Assembly (NCBI GenBank): GCA_003611875.1
Contig: RAYY01000029.1
Coordinates: forward strand, 1-64,000
DNA from: a bacterium D16-56
GTDB lineage: Bacteria > Bacillota > Clostridia > Lachnospirales > Lachnospiraceae
Reading direction: 5' to 3'
DNA length: 64,000 nucleotides
Shown here: positions 21,220 to 31,100 of the stretch, piece by piece
Layout of the letters: every line of letters starts with the position of its first letter
Numbering within the stretch: the stretch's first letter is position 1
Translations under genes and position numbers: made by a program
Notes under the pieces: model-generated
The model's database searches: none
Told to the model about the DNA's origin: nothing
Seen by the model: the letters and a program-made list of their open reading frames with translations, nothing else

Positions 21220-21720
21220 TCAATCGCAGGTATCACAGCCGCCGCAGCTGTCCGTCGAGGTGGTGGAAATGGGCATGATTCCTCCATTTCCGCAGCCGCT
21301 GCAGGCATTGCAGCCATCCTGATAGCCATTGTTGTATCCCTGATTATATCCGTCACGGAAACCGGCCTGGTAGCAGCGGCAGTTATGGCCGTTTCCGCAG
21401 CTATTTCCACAGCCGCAGCTTCCGTTATTGCAGGAATTGTTGCAGTCACCGCAAACATTATTGCAGCAGGTATTCGTATTGCAGCCGCAATTATTATTGC
21501 AGGTATTTCCGCAATTATTGCAGCCACAGTTATTGTTGCAGGCATTTCCGCAATTATTGCAGCCGCAATTATTATTGCAGGGATCACAGCAGCTTCCATT
21601 ATTGGTGCCGCAGCCTCCTACTCCCGTATTATTGCATACACAAGTGCATTTACATCTGCATCTGCAGTTCCTTCCGCACCCGAAACCATTTCCACATCTA
21701 TTGAAATTACATCCACACAT
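21220..21720 (-). CDS. Cys-rich repeat protein, probable spore surface
   Basis: 166 residues from ATG 21720 (AAAGGAGCTTTCAAAT upstream). Forty are cysteine and many others Asn and Gly. The middle is built of repeats such as CNNNCGCNNCGN[AT]C. The tail has RDGYNQGYNNGYQDG then CSGCG and ends SCGGCDTCD. It is divergent from the cotJABC spore coat operon with a 156-bp shared upstream region, so a disulphide-linked or metal-binding spore coat or exosporium protein is likely. No family assigned. Confidence 0.75.
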   Translation of the reverse strand: MCGCNFNRCGNGFGCGRNCRCRCKCTCVCNNTGVGGCGTNNGSCCDPCNNNCGCNNCGNACNNNCGCNNCGNTCNNNCGCNTNTCCNNVCGDCNNSCNNGSCGCGNSCGNGHNCRCYQAGFRDGYNQGYNNGYQDGCNACSGCGNGGIMPISTTSTDSCGGCDTCD

Positions 21721-21876
21721 ATTTGAAAGCTCCTTTAATTTTGTTTTGTAATGTATCCTATGAGACATCCAAGACAAGTGTGACATCCTCATTCAATCAT
21801 GTTTAAGAACCTTTTTTTATTCTTTTCATATTAATATAATTAGAACCCTCTGAATCTTAGAAAGGAGCCTTTCATT

Positions 21877-22491
21877 ATGAATCCAAACAGCAACCAACGG
21901 TGTGGCTGTTCCTGCAGGCCGCAAATTCCTGCTCCGCCCTGTATCAACACGGACTGCCATTGCAATCCCTGCGGCACTCTGCCGCCCTCACCGCCCCCTA
22001 TGCCGCCTGTAAGACCACAGCATCACAACTGCGGCAATCCACAGCGGCCAGGTTCTGTCATACCTTCCGTTTCTCAAGCCAATCAACCGACCCGCACAAC
22101 CGCTTCTGCGGCCATGCAGTCCCCGCTGCAGCCCGGCCAGCCGGCTCATGCAGCAGTTTCTCCCACTATCCAGTCTGTCCAACAGACGAATCAGCAGGCC
22201 AATACAGCCGTCTCCTCTGCCATGCAGCCGACTCAGCAGGCCAACCAGCATTCTAACGCAGCCGTTTCTCCCTCCATGCAGCCCGGCACATCCGGCACAG
22301 CATCCAAAAGCTGCGGATGTCAATCAGGAACTCCTCTTGCTCCCAATGGCGGGCTATGCCAAATGACCATTGGCATGGCATATGTGCCTTGGCAGAAATG
22401 GAGCCACACTTATCCTATGGAACAGGGATTTACCCGGGGAACCATTTTCCCGGAGCTTGATTTTCCATTTTTAATGGGGAGGTGCCATTAA
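21877..22491 (+). CDS. cotJA: CotJA-like spore coat protein, extended
   Basis: 204 residues. The last ~45 (QMTIGMAYVPWQKWSHTYPM then GTIFPELDFPF) are the conserved CotJA domain of the inner spore coat. Usual CotJA proteins are well under 100 residues; here a Cys/Pro-rich start (CGCSCRPQIPAPPC) and a Gln/Ala/Ser repeat region (MQPTQQANQHSNAAVSPSMQ) precede it. Followed by cotJB (2 nt) and cotJC, the standard operon. Made in the mother cell during sporulation by analogy. Confidence 0.88.
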   Translation: MNPNSNQRCGCSCRPQIPAPPCINTDCHCNPCGTLPPSPPPMPPVRPQHHNCGNPQRPGSVIPSVSQANQPTRTTASAAMQSPLQPGQPAHAAVSPTIQSVQQTNQQANTAVSSAMQPTQQANQHSNAAVSPSMQPGTSGTASKSCGCQSGTPLAPNGGLCQMTIGMAYVPWQKWSHTYPMEQGFTRGTIFPELDFPFLMGRCH

Positions 22492-22493
22492 AC

Positions 22494-22745
22494 ATGTGTC
22501 AAAATGAGAATCCATTATTGCAGAAGGTATACGAAACCGGTTTTGCCCTGGATGAAGCCACGCTCTATCTGGACACTCATCCCGAGGACAGCCAGGCAAT
22601 GGAATATTATCAATATGTAAAACGAGCCAGCCAAAGTGCAGTCTCAGCCTATGAACAGACCTACGGACCACTGATGATCAACCAGGTAGAGGCAAATACC
22701 TGGACCTGGGTTAATGACCCTTGGCCATGGGAAGGAGGAAACTAA
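22494..22745 (+). CDS. cotJB: Spore coat protein CotJB
   Basis: 83 residues from ATG 22494, preceded by GGGGAGGTGCCATTAAAC; the frame also has an ATG 4 codons earlier inside cotJA. Matches CotJB: YETGFALDEATLYLDTHPED, YYQYVKRA and YGPLMINQ..TWTWVNDPWPWEGGN. It is a structural partner of CotJA and CotJC in the coat, placed between them with near-contiguous spacing. Confidence 0.93.
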   Translation: MCQNENPLLQKVYETGFALDEATLYLDTHPEDSQAMEYYQYVKRASQSAVSAYEQTYGPLMINQVEANTWTWVNDPWPWEGGN

Positions 22746-22746
22746 T

Positions 22747-23388
22747 ATGTGGAGGTATGAAAAGCGGCTTCAATATCCGGTAAAAATCTCACAGACCAAC
22801 CCAAAGCTGGCTCAATTCATAATCAGCCAATACGGCGGACCTGACGGAGAATCTGCCGCCGCCATGCGGTATCTGTCCCAACGCTATGCCATGCCTTACA
22901 GCAAAGGAAAGGCCATTCTGACCGACATAGGCACAGAGGAGCTGGGTCACTGGGAAATCATCGCAGCCATTGTCCACCAGCTGACCCGTAACCTGACTCC
23001 CCAGGAGATCGAGGAGTCAGGCTTTGGCCCTTATTATATTGACCACACCACCGGCATATGGCCCCAGGCAGCAGGCGGCGTACCCTTCAATGCCTGCGAA
23101 TTTCAGTCCAAGGGCGATCCCATCACAGATCTTTTTGAAAATCTGGCAGCCGAGCAGAAGGCCCGCACAACCTATGACAACATCCTGCGCATGGTAAAGG
23201 ATCAAGATGTCTGCGATCCCATCCGGTTCCTGCGGGAGCGGGAAATCGTCCATTTCCAGCGGTTCGGCGAGGCTCTTCGGGATGTCCAGGACCATCTGGA
23301 CAGCCGCAATTTCTATGCATTTAATCCTGCCTTTGATAAAGTACCCACACAAAATACCAGACAAAGTTCCAGACAAAATTCCAAATAA
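22747..23388 (+). CDS. cotJC: CotJC, manganese catalase-like coat protein
   Basis: 213 residues from ATG 22747 (GGAAGGAGGAAACTAAT upstream, inside the cotJB end). Manganese catalase fold with the di-metal ligands visible: ILTDIGTEELGHWEIIA (E..ExxH), LAAEQKARTTYDNI (E) and LREREIVHFQRFGEA (ExxH). It ends in a Gln/Ser/Arg tail. In spore formers it forms part of the inner coat and may protect against peroxide. Confidence 0.93.
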   Translation: MWRYEKRLQYPVKISQTNPKLAQFIISQYGGPDGESAAAMRYLSQRYAMPYSKGKAILTDIGTEELGHWEIIAAIVHQLTRNLTPQEIEESGFGPYYIDHTTGIWPQAAGGVPFNACEFQSKGDPITDLFENLAAEQKARTTYDNILRMVKDQDVCDPIRFLREREIVHFQRFGEALRDVQDHLDSRNFYAFNPAFDKVPTQNTRQSSRQNSK

Positions 23389-23402
23389 TCCTTTCCTACC
23401 AG

Positions 23403-23431
23403 GCCAGCGTTTCAAAACGCTGGCTTTTTCT
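23403..23431 (+). terminator. Terminator of cotJ operon
   Basis: GCCAGCGTT (23,403-23,411), loop TCAA, AACGCTGGC (23,416-23,424), then TTTTTCTTT. Confidence 0.9.
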
Positions 23432-23544
23432 TTACAAAAGCCGCAAAGACAATACGGCTCTCCTATACCGTCAGAAATGAAAAACCCGGCAAAGCATCTT
23501 TCTTCGATATGCCCCACCGGATTCTTGCTTGATACAATACTTCC

Positions 23545-24339
23545 CTACTCCAGGTAATCCAGCGGATCCACCGCTGCTCCCTGGTAATTCAACTGAAAAT
23601 ACACATTGCTTCCCTCTACGGTATAATACTTGGTTGGCTCTGCCACATAGCCCAAAAGCTGCCCTTTCTCCAGATATTCTCCCTCGACGGCAGAAACCTC
23701 CTTGAGCTGACCGCAGATAGCAGTATAGTCATTTCCCAGATCCAGAACCAAATAGTTTCCGATCTCCTCATTGACACCTGCTTCTACTACCCGGGCATTG
23801 GCAGGAGAACAGACCGGACTGCTGACCTCTCCCTGAATCACCAGACCAGGATTGCATTTATACTGGTCCAGGGTGGGGAAATAGATCGTAGAATCCATGC
23901 TGTAATCCAATACCACATTGCCCATTACAGGCCAGCCTGCCCGGCTGGTATCCGTAAAATCCAGCACAAGAGCCTTAGCGGCATCCACTCCCGTCCCCAC
24001 GGCCTTGGCCTCCTGGGATGGTTTGCTGTTGCCGGACTCATACGCCTTTTCCTGGATTACCGTGTCCGGGTTTGCTTCCTGCTTTGCCACCTTTTCTTCC
24101 GTTTTCTCAGGCACAGGCTTGGCGTTGGAATCTCCGGCCGTCGGTGCCTGTAACCCTTCATTTGATTCCTCGGCAAGTAAATTCTCCTGACCAGGCATAT
24201 CCACATAAGGATTCTGCTCCTGGCCGTCTCCTCTTCTCATTGTAACGACGCCTGCCGCAGCTACTATAGTCAGCAGGCCCAGTACCAGCATGACAAGGAA
24301 TAGTTTGTCCTTGAACATTTGATTGATTCTCTCTTTCAC
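23545..24339 (-). CDS. spoIIQ: SpoIIQ-like LytM protein, degenerate active site
   Basis: 264 residues from GTG 24339 (CGAGGTGATAAACG upstream). One membrane helix at ~13-34 (LFLVMLVLGLLTIVAAAGVV), a long acidic linker, and a C-terminal LytM/M23 domain (~135-264). Where M23 enzymes have catalytic and zinc His, this reads VLDYSMDSTIYFPT and NVYFQLNYQGAAVDPLDYL, so no His remains, as in Bacillus SpoIIQ. It follows spoIID as in other clostridia. Expected role: forespore side of the engulfment zipper and SpoIIIA channel. Confidence 0.87.
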   Translation of the reverse strand: MKERINQMFKDKLFLVMLVLGLLTIVAAAGVVTMRRGDGQEQNPYVDMPGQENLLAEESNEGLQAPTAGDSNAKPVPEKTEEKVAKQEANPDTVIQEKAYESGNSKPSQEAKAVGTGVDAAKALVLDFTDTSRAGWPVMGNVVLDYSMDSTIYFPTLDQYKCNPGLVIQGEVSSPVCSPANARVVEAGVNEEIGNYLVLDLGNDYTAICGQLKEVSAVEGEYLEKGQLLGYVAEPTKYYTVEGSNVYFQLNYQGAAVDPLDYLE

Positions 24340-24380
24340 CGTTTATCACCTCGGTAGTAGTTTTACCAAAGTGCCGCGTC

Positions 24381-25478
24381 TTATTCAGAAATCAGAGAGA
24401 TATTTTTATAATAATAATTTAAAATGTCCTCATAGCCCCATCCGGATTCTGCCATGGCATCTGCACCGGCCTGGCTAAGACCATATCCATGTCCTCTGCC
24501 TCGGATCCGGACCCGCATCACATTTCCTTCAGTCTCTACCCCAAAACAGGGAGAGGGAAGCCCTAAAGCATACTGAATGGCATCGCCGGAATAGCTTCCG
24601 GATCCGATTTTCATCTCCACCATATATCCGGACTCATCCTTTTTTATGGTCTGCATCTGCTTTACGTCCACCCCGGATGCCCCGGGAATCTGGCTGATTG
24701 CCTCCGCAAAGGAATCCTGACTCCATTCCATTACCTGCATATAATCATCCCGCTTTGTATCCGATACACTTTCCACAGACTGAAGATATGGAAAATCCAC
24801 CTCTCCCTCACGAGTTCTCCCTGCGCTTATGGCATGAAACAGCGGAAGAATGTAACGATCCTCATACTTCATCACCACCCCGCCGGTATCTTGAACCGCT
24901 TCCCTGCACCGCTTCAGGCTGTCAACCGCCTTCATCCGATCCCCGGTCAGGCTTCCCTCCCCCTCCCCCAGATAATCCATATCCAGTTCCTCCTCATATA
25001 TTTCCGTTCTTCCGTCCATCAGCCGATATACATAAGTCCGGGCAATCACAGCCTGACATTTTAAGGCTTCGCTATGATAGCTTGTGTCAATCTGGCAGGC
25101 AATCACCCCGGGAAGATAATCCTCCAGGTCAATATAGGTTTTGATCCCTTTTCTTTCCACCAGGATTTTCCTCTTTCTGCTTTCCCCGGAAGCTTCCGAA
25201 GGTTCGTTGGAATCTGCTACATTCTCATTTTCTCCATTTCCCGGATTTCCGCTATCCTCCTGCAATTCCCCGTCTGACTGGTCTTCCCTCCATAAAGCCT
25301 CCTTCCTTCCTGACCTGTCCCCTGCTTGTCCTGCCTGCTCTGTTTCCCCATACTCTGTCTGATCCGATAACAATCCCTGCTCTGCCTTTGCCTCAATGCC
25401 TGCACTCCTCATCCACACAAGAGAAACCACCCACGGCATCAAAAGCATTACTGCAAACCCAATCACCCATCTGCGCAT
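24381..25478 (-). CDS. spoIID: Stage II sporulation protein D
   Basis: 365 residues. Membrane anchor at the N-terminus (WVIGFAVMLLMPWVVSLVW), an acidic linker (~30-110), then the SpoIID/LytB domain with the hallmark YHSEALKCQAVIARTYVYRL, FHAISAGRT, and C-terminal RGRGHGYGLSQAGADAMA. SpoIID is a lytic transglycosylase that drives engulfment with SpoIIM/P. AGGAGGGATTCTTTTT precedes the ATG. SpoIIQ follows 41 bp downstream. Confidence 0.93.
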   Translation of the reverse strand: MRRWVIGFAVMLLMPWVVSLVWMRSAGIEAKAEQGLLSDQTEYGETEQAGQAGDRSGRKEALWREDQSDGELQEDSGNPGNGENENVADSNEPSEASGESRKRKILVERKGIKTYIDLEDYLPGVIACQIDTSYHSEALKCQAVIARTYVYRLMDGRTEIYEEELDMDYLGEGEGSLTGDRMKAVDSLKRCREAVQDTGGVVMKYEDRYILPLFHAISAGRTREGEVDFPYLQSVESVSDTKRDDYMQVMEWSQDSFAEAISQIPGASGVDVKQMQTIKKDESGYMVEMKIGSGSYSGDAIQYALGLPSPCFGVETEGNVMRVRIRGRGHGYGLSQAGADAMAESGWGYEDILNYYYKNISLISE

Positions 25479-25587
25479 AAAAAGAATCCCTCCTGACTAT
25501 TATCAGTCTATGAAGGGATTCCTGTTTCTATTACTTCTATCTATATCCTGTGAACTATATCCTGTAAAAGTCTCAGCGCCAGAAAGA

Positions 25588-28050
25588 TTACGCCTCCATC
25601 TCCACGTTCACCCTCTTTAAATGCCAAATATCCTTCACATACTCCTCAATGGTCCGGTCAGAGGAGAACTTGCCGCAGCAGGCCACATTCATCATGGCTG
25701 CCCGTGCCCACCATTTTTGGTCACGGTACATCTCATCCACCTTTTTCTGGGCGTCCGCATACATTCTGAAGTCCTTGAGAATAAAGTACGTATCTGCCCG
25801 ATTGCTGCTCTGGGTATTTAAAAGCGAGTTATAAATATCCCGGAACAGCTCCGTGTCATAGGAAGAGAAATACCCATTGATCAACTGCATCAGCACATGG
25901 CGGATATCCTGATCATTGTTAAAGATCTGCATCGGATCATAAGACCGGTTCTTCTCCAGCTCAATGATCTCGTCTGAGGAAGTACCGAAAATAAATGCAT
26001 TCTCCTCTCCTACCTCCTCCACGATCTCCACATTGGCTCCGTCCATGGTTCCGATCGTCAAAGCGCCGTTTAACATAAACTTCATATTGCCGGTACCGCT
26101 TGCCTCCTTGCTGGCCGTGGAGATCTGCTCGCTGACATCTGCTGCCGCAAAAATAATCTCCGCATTGCTTACCCGGTAATCCTCAATAAACACCACCTTA
26201 ATCTTTCCATGAATGGACTTATCATTGTTAACCACATCTGCCACTGCATTGATCAGCTTAATGGTCAGCTTGGCAATCTTATAGCCTGCAGCCGCCTTGG
26301 CCCCGAAAATAAAGGTTCTGGGAACCATATCCAGATGGGGATTCTCCTTCAGCTCATTGTACAAATACATCACATGAAGAATATTCATAAGCTGGCGCTT
26401 GTACTCATGAAGCCGCTTTACCTGTACATCGAAAATAGACCGGGGATCCACGTCAATGCCATTATGCTCTTTAATATATTTTGCCAGACGCAGCTTATTC
26501 TGATACTTAATGTTCATAAACTCATGCTGGCATTTTTCATCATCCACATACAGCTTCAGCTTGCTGATGACAGAAAGATCCTTGATCCACTCCTTCCCGA
26601 TTTTGGAAGTCACCCACTCTGCCAGCAGCGGATTTCCGTGAAGCAAGAAACGCCGCTGCGTAATGCCGTTGGTCTTATTGTTGAACTTCTCCGGCATCAT
26701 TTCATAGAAATCCTTCAGCTCCTGATGCTTTAGGATTTCCGTGTGCAGCCGTGCCACGCCGTTGACAGAAAAGCTTCCTGCAATCGCCATATGGGCCATG
26801 CGCACCTGCCCGTCATAGATAATGGACATCTTGGCAATCTTATTCTGATCGTTGGGATACATCTGGCGGATCTGGTTCTGGAACCGGCGGTTAATCTCCT
26901 CCACGATCTGGTAAATACGCGGAAGCAGGCGGGAAAACAGCTCAATCGGCCATTTTTCCAGAGCCTCTGCCATAATGGTATGATTGGTATAAGCACAGGT
27001 TTTGGTCGTCACATCCCAGGCCTCATCCCAGGTCAAAGCATATTCATCCAAAAGAATCCGCATCAGCTCTGCCACTGCCACTGTGGGATGAGTGTCATTG
27101 AGCTGGAACACATTCTTTTCATAGAATTTCCGCACATCATCATGCTTTTCCATATATTTAGCCACTGCACGCTGTACGCTTGCAGAGATAAAGAAATACT
27201 GCTGCTTTAAGCGCAGCTCCTTGCCTGCATAGTGATTGTCATTGGGGTACAGCACATCGCAGATGGTTTTCGCCAGATTCTCCTGCTCCACTGCCTTGTG
27301 ATAATCTCCCTTATCAAAAGATTCCAGGCTGAAGGTGTTAATAGGCTGGGCATCCCAGATCCGCAGGGTGTTGACCACATTGTTGCCATATCCTACAATG
27401 GGCAGATCATAAGGCACAGCCATCACGGACTGGTATCCTTCCTGGACAAAGCGCTCATGGCCATTCTCCGTCCGCTCCACCCGCACGTATCCTCCGAATT
27501 TAACCTCCGTCGCATACTCGGACCGGCGCACCTCAAAGGGATTGCCGTCTTTCAGCCACTCATCCGGCACCTCCATCTGAAAACCATTTTCAATTTTCTG
27601 CTTAAACATCCCATAGTGATACCGGATTCCGCACCCATAGGCAGGATAACCCAAGGTAGCCAGAGAATCCAGGAAGCAGGCCGCAAGCCTTCCTAAGCCT
27701 CCGTTGCCCAAAGCAGGATCCGGCTCCTGATCCTCAATCAAATTTAAGTCAAAGCCCAGCTCATCCAGCACTTCCCGAATCTCATCCTGCGCCATAATAT
27801 TGATAATATTGTTGCCCAGGGCACGTCCCATCAGAAATTCCATGGACAGATAGTAAACGGTCTTAGCGTCCTCCTTAGCATATGTTTTCTGGGAGGCAAT
27901 CCACTCGTCAATGATCACATCCTTTACCGCATAGGAAACAGCCTGAAATACCTGTGCAGGCGTAGCCTCATCCATTGTCCTGCGGAAAAGATTCTTTACA
28001 TTGTACAAAACCGATTTCTTAAATTCTTCCTTATTAAATCCCATGCTCAT
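25588..28050 (-). CDS. glgP: Glycogen/starch phosphorylase
   Basis: 820 residues from ATG 28050, 8 nt after AAGGAG; an ATG 22 codons upstream lacks a site. GT35 family: ALGNGGLGRLAACFLDSLA, GYGIRYHYG-like GCGIRYHYGMFKQKI, NDTHPT, RIVFVEDY-like KVVFIEDYRVSNAE, and the pyridoxal phosphate site EASGTGNMKFMLNGA with its Lys. It releases glucose-1-phosphate from stored glycogen. Stands alone between spoIID and ileS. Confidence 0.96.
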   Translation of the reverse strand: MSMGFNKEEFKKSVLYNVKNLFRRTMDEATPAQVFQAVSYAVKDVIIDEWIASQKTYAKEDAKTVYYLSMEFLMGRALGNNIINIMAQDEIREVLDELGFDLNLIEDQEPDPALGNGGLGRLAACFLDSLATLGYPAYGCGIRYHYGMFKQKIENGFQMEVPDEWLKDGNPFEVRRSEYATEVKFGGYVRVERTENGHERFVQEGYQSVMAVPYDLPIVGYGNNVVNTLRIWDAQPINTFSLESFDKGDYHKAVEQENLAKTICDVLYPNDNHYAGKELRLKQQYFFISASVQRAVAKYMEKHDDVRKFYEKNVFQLNDTHPTVAVAELMRILLDEYALTWDEAWDVTTKTCAYTNHTIMAEALEKWPIELFSRLLPRIYQIVEEINRRFQNQIRQMYPNDQNKIAKMSIIYDGQVRMAHMAIAGSFSVNGVARLHTEILKHQELKDFYEMMPEKFNNKTNGITQRRFLLHGNPLLAEWVTSKIGKEWIKDLSVISKLKLYVDDEKCQHEFMNIKYQNKLRLAKYIKEHNGIDVDPRSIFDVQVKRLHEYKRQLMNILHVMYLYNELKENPHLDMVPRTFIFGAKAAAGYKIAKLTIKLINAVADVVNNDKSIHGKIKVVFIEDYRVSNAEIIFAAADVSEQISTASKEASGTGNMKFMLNGALTIGTMDGANVEIVEEVGEENAFIFGTSSDEIIELEKNRSYDPMQIFNNDQDIRHVLMQLINGYFSSYDTELFRDIYNSLLNTQSSNRADTYFILKDFRMYADAQKKVDEMYRDQKWWARAAMMNVACCGKFSSDRTIEEYVKDIWHLKRVNVEMEA

Positions 28051-28119
28051 TTCTTGTTCTCCTTCCGGCTGCTGCATTCTCGGATGCCCGCAGCCTGTTG
28101 TCTCTATATGCCCCAAAGA

Positions 28120-31100
28120 TTACACCTTCTCAACACCCAAAGCAGTCTTCTCGCCATTAATGTTCCATTCCTTCACATAACCGCCCGTCTCTCCAGTACG
28201 GATCTGATCTGCCAGAACTTCCCTGCCAATGGTCTCTCCATGTGTATCCAAAAGCTTTGCAATCCTCTCATTACCGGTCTGATACACACAGATATGATCC
28301 ATGACCTCAAATCCCGCTTCTTTTCTCATGGTCTGAATCTTGCTTACCAGCTCCCGGATAAATCCCTCCTCCAGAAGCTCCGGCGTCAGATTCGTATCCA
28401 AAGCCACTGTTACCTGATTGTCCCCCTCTGACACATACCCTTCGGTCTGCGCCATATCAATCAGCAGATCCTCTTTTGTCAGGACCACCGGCTCTCCTCC
28501 AAAGTCAAAGCTTAAAGCGCCTTCCGCATTCAGGGTATCCATAGCTGCATTGCCGTCGATCTCTGCCAGCGCCTTGCGGATGTTTGCCAACTGTTTTCCA
28601 TACTTTGGTCCTACCGTCTTAAGCTGGGGCTTAAAGCTGTAGGTAGTAAAGCTGCGGACATCCTCCACAAACTCCACGGACTTTACATTCAGCTCCTCCT
28701 CAATGATTTCCACATAGAACCGGGACAACTCATGATCCGCCTTTACAAACATTTTGCCGATTGGCTGACGGTTCTTTAAGCTGGCTGTGTTCCTGGCCGC
28801 CCGGCCCAGAACCACAATATCCAGCACCTCGTCCATGTCTTCTTCCAGCTTCTTGTCTATGTGCCTCTCGTCCGCTGCCGGGAAGTCACAAAGATGAACA
28901 CTCTCCGGCGCTTCTTTGTCAATACTCCGGACCAGATTCTGATAAATCGCCTCTGTCATAAAAGGAATCATGGGAGCTGCCGCCTTGGCTGTGGTGACCA
29001 AAGCCGTGTAAAGGGTCATATAGGCATTAATCTTATCCTGTTCCATGTCCTTTGCCCAAAAACGCTCCCGGCTTCTTCTCACGTACCAGTTGCTCATGTC
29101 ATCCACAAACGCCTGAAGGGCCCGGGCTGTCTCCGGAATCCGGTAATCAGCCAGATTCTCATCCACGCTTTTTACCATGGAATTCATCTTAGACAATAGC
29201 CACTTGTCCATCACAGTCAGTTTATCATATTCCAACTGATATTTGGTGGCGTCAAAATCATCAATATTAGCATACAGCACAAAGAAAGCATAGGTGTTCC
29301 AAAGAGTTCCCATGAACTTGCGCTGTCCCTCCTTCACCGCCTCCCCATGGAAACGGTTAGGCAGCCAGGGCGCACTGTTAATATAAAAATACCACCGGAT
29401 CGCATCCGCCCCGTAGGCAGCCAGGGCCTCAAAGGGATCCACTGCATTTCCCTTAGTCTTGCTCATCTTCTGTCCAAGCTCATCCTGCACATGGCCCAGG
29501 ACAATTACATTCTTGTAGGGAGCCTTATTGAAAATCAAGGTGGAAATGGCCAGCAGGGAATAGAACCATCCTCTTGTCTGATCCACTGCCTCTGAGATAA
29601 AGTCCGCCGGGAACTGCTGATCAAACAGATCCTTGTTCTCAAAAGGATAATGATGCTGGGCAAACGGCATGGCGCCTGAATCAAACCAGCAGTCTATCAC
29701 CTCAGGAACCCGCTTCATCTCTTTGCCGCACTTCGGACAAGTGATCGTCACCTCGTCAATAAAAGGACGGTGAAGCTCAATATCCTTCGGACAGTTTTCT
29801 GACATGGACCGGAGCTCCTCAATACTTCCGACAGAATGCTGATAACCGCACTCACACTCCCATACATTCAGAGGAGTTCCCCAATAGCGGTTCCGGCTGA
29901 TTCCCCAATCCTGCACATTCTCCAGCCAGTCGCCGAAACGCCCTTTTCCGATACTTTCCGGAATCCAGTTGATGGTATTGTTGTTGCGGATCAAATCCTC
30001 CTTCACTGCTGTCATTTTGATAAACCAGGATTCTCTCGCATAGTAAATAAGAGGCGTGTCACATCGCCAGCAATGGGGATAGCTGTGCTCAAAAGCAGGC
30101 GCTGAGAATAACAGCCCTTTTTCCTCCAGCTCCTTTAATACCAGGGGATCCGCCTTTTTCACAAAGGTTCCCTGCCACGGCGTTTCCTTGGTCATCTCCC
30201 CTTTAGAATCTACCAACTGGACAAAAGGCAGATCATACCTGCGTCCCACCTTAGAGTCGTCTTCACCGAAAGCAGGCGCAATGTGTACGACACCCGTACC
30301 GTCTGTCAGGGTCACATATCCGTCGCAAACTACATAAAAAGCCTTTTTCTTCTGTTTTTCGCAAATCTCATTGGCATAAGGAAGCAAAGGCTCATATTCC
30401 TTATACTCCAGATCCTTTCCGGTACAGCGCTCCAGCACCGTATACCCGCCCTGCAGTACCGTGTCACACAAGGCTTCCGCCAGATAATAGGTGTATCCGT
30501 CGTTTTGAACCTTCACATAGGATTCGTCCGGATTGACACAAAGGGCCACATTGCTGGGCAATGTCCAGGGCGTAGTGGTCCATGCCAAAATATAGGCATC
30601 CTCCCCCTTCACCTTAAACCGGGCAATGGCAGAACGTTCCTTCACATCCTTATATCCCTGTGCCACCTCATGGCTGGACAAAGGCGTACCGCACCGGGGA
30701 CAATAAGGCACAATCTTAAAGCCCTTGTACAAAAGCCCTTTCTCCCATATCTGCTTTAAAGCCCACCATTCAGACTCAATAAAATCATTGTGATAGGTCA
30801 CATAAGGATCATCCATATCCGCCCAGAAGCCTACCGTACTGGAGAAATCTTCCCACATCCCCTTATACTTCCAGACACTCTCCTTACAGTGACCGATAAA
30901 CGGCTCCAGGCCATACTGCTCAATCTGCTCTTTTCCGTCTAAGCCCAGCATCTTCTCCACTTCCAGCTCTACCGGAAGCCCGTGAGTGTCCCATCCTGCC
31001 TTTCGGGGAACCATACAGCCTTTCATGGTACGGTACCGCGGAATCATATCCTTGATTACCCTGGTCAATACATGGCCGATATGAGGCTTTCCGTTAGCTG

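Noticed and set aside
21114-21599. 161-residue Ala/Ile-rich minus-strand frame and similar plus-strand Gln/Leu frames
   Set aside because: They are other frames of the Cys/Asn/Gly repeat gene; the repeat DNA keeps all frames open. Only the Cys-rich frame has a ribosome binding site.
21390-21720. Repeats in the Cys-rich gene as a CRISPR array
   Set aside because: Units are in-frame codon repeats (Asn-Cys-Gly) without constant repeats and unique spacers. No CRISPR array or cas gene is visible anywhere.
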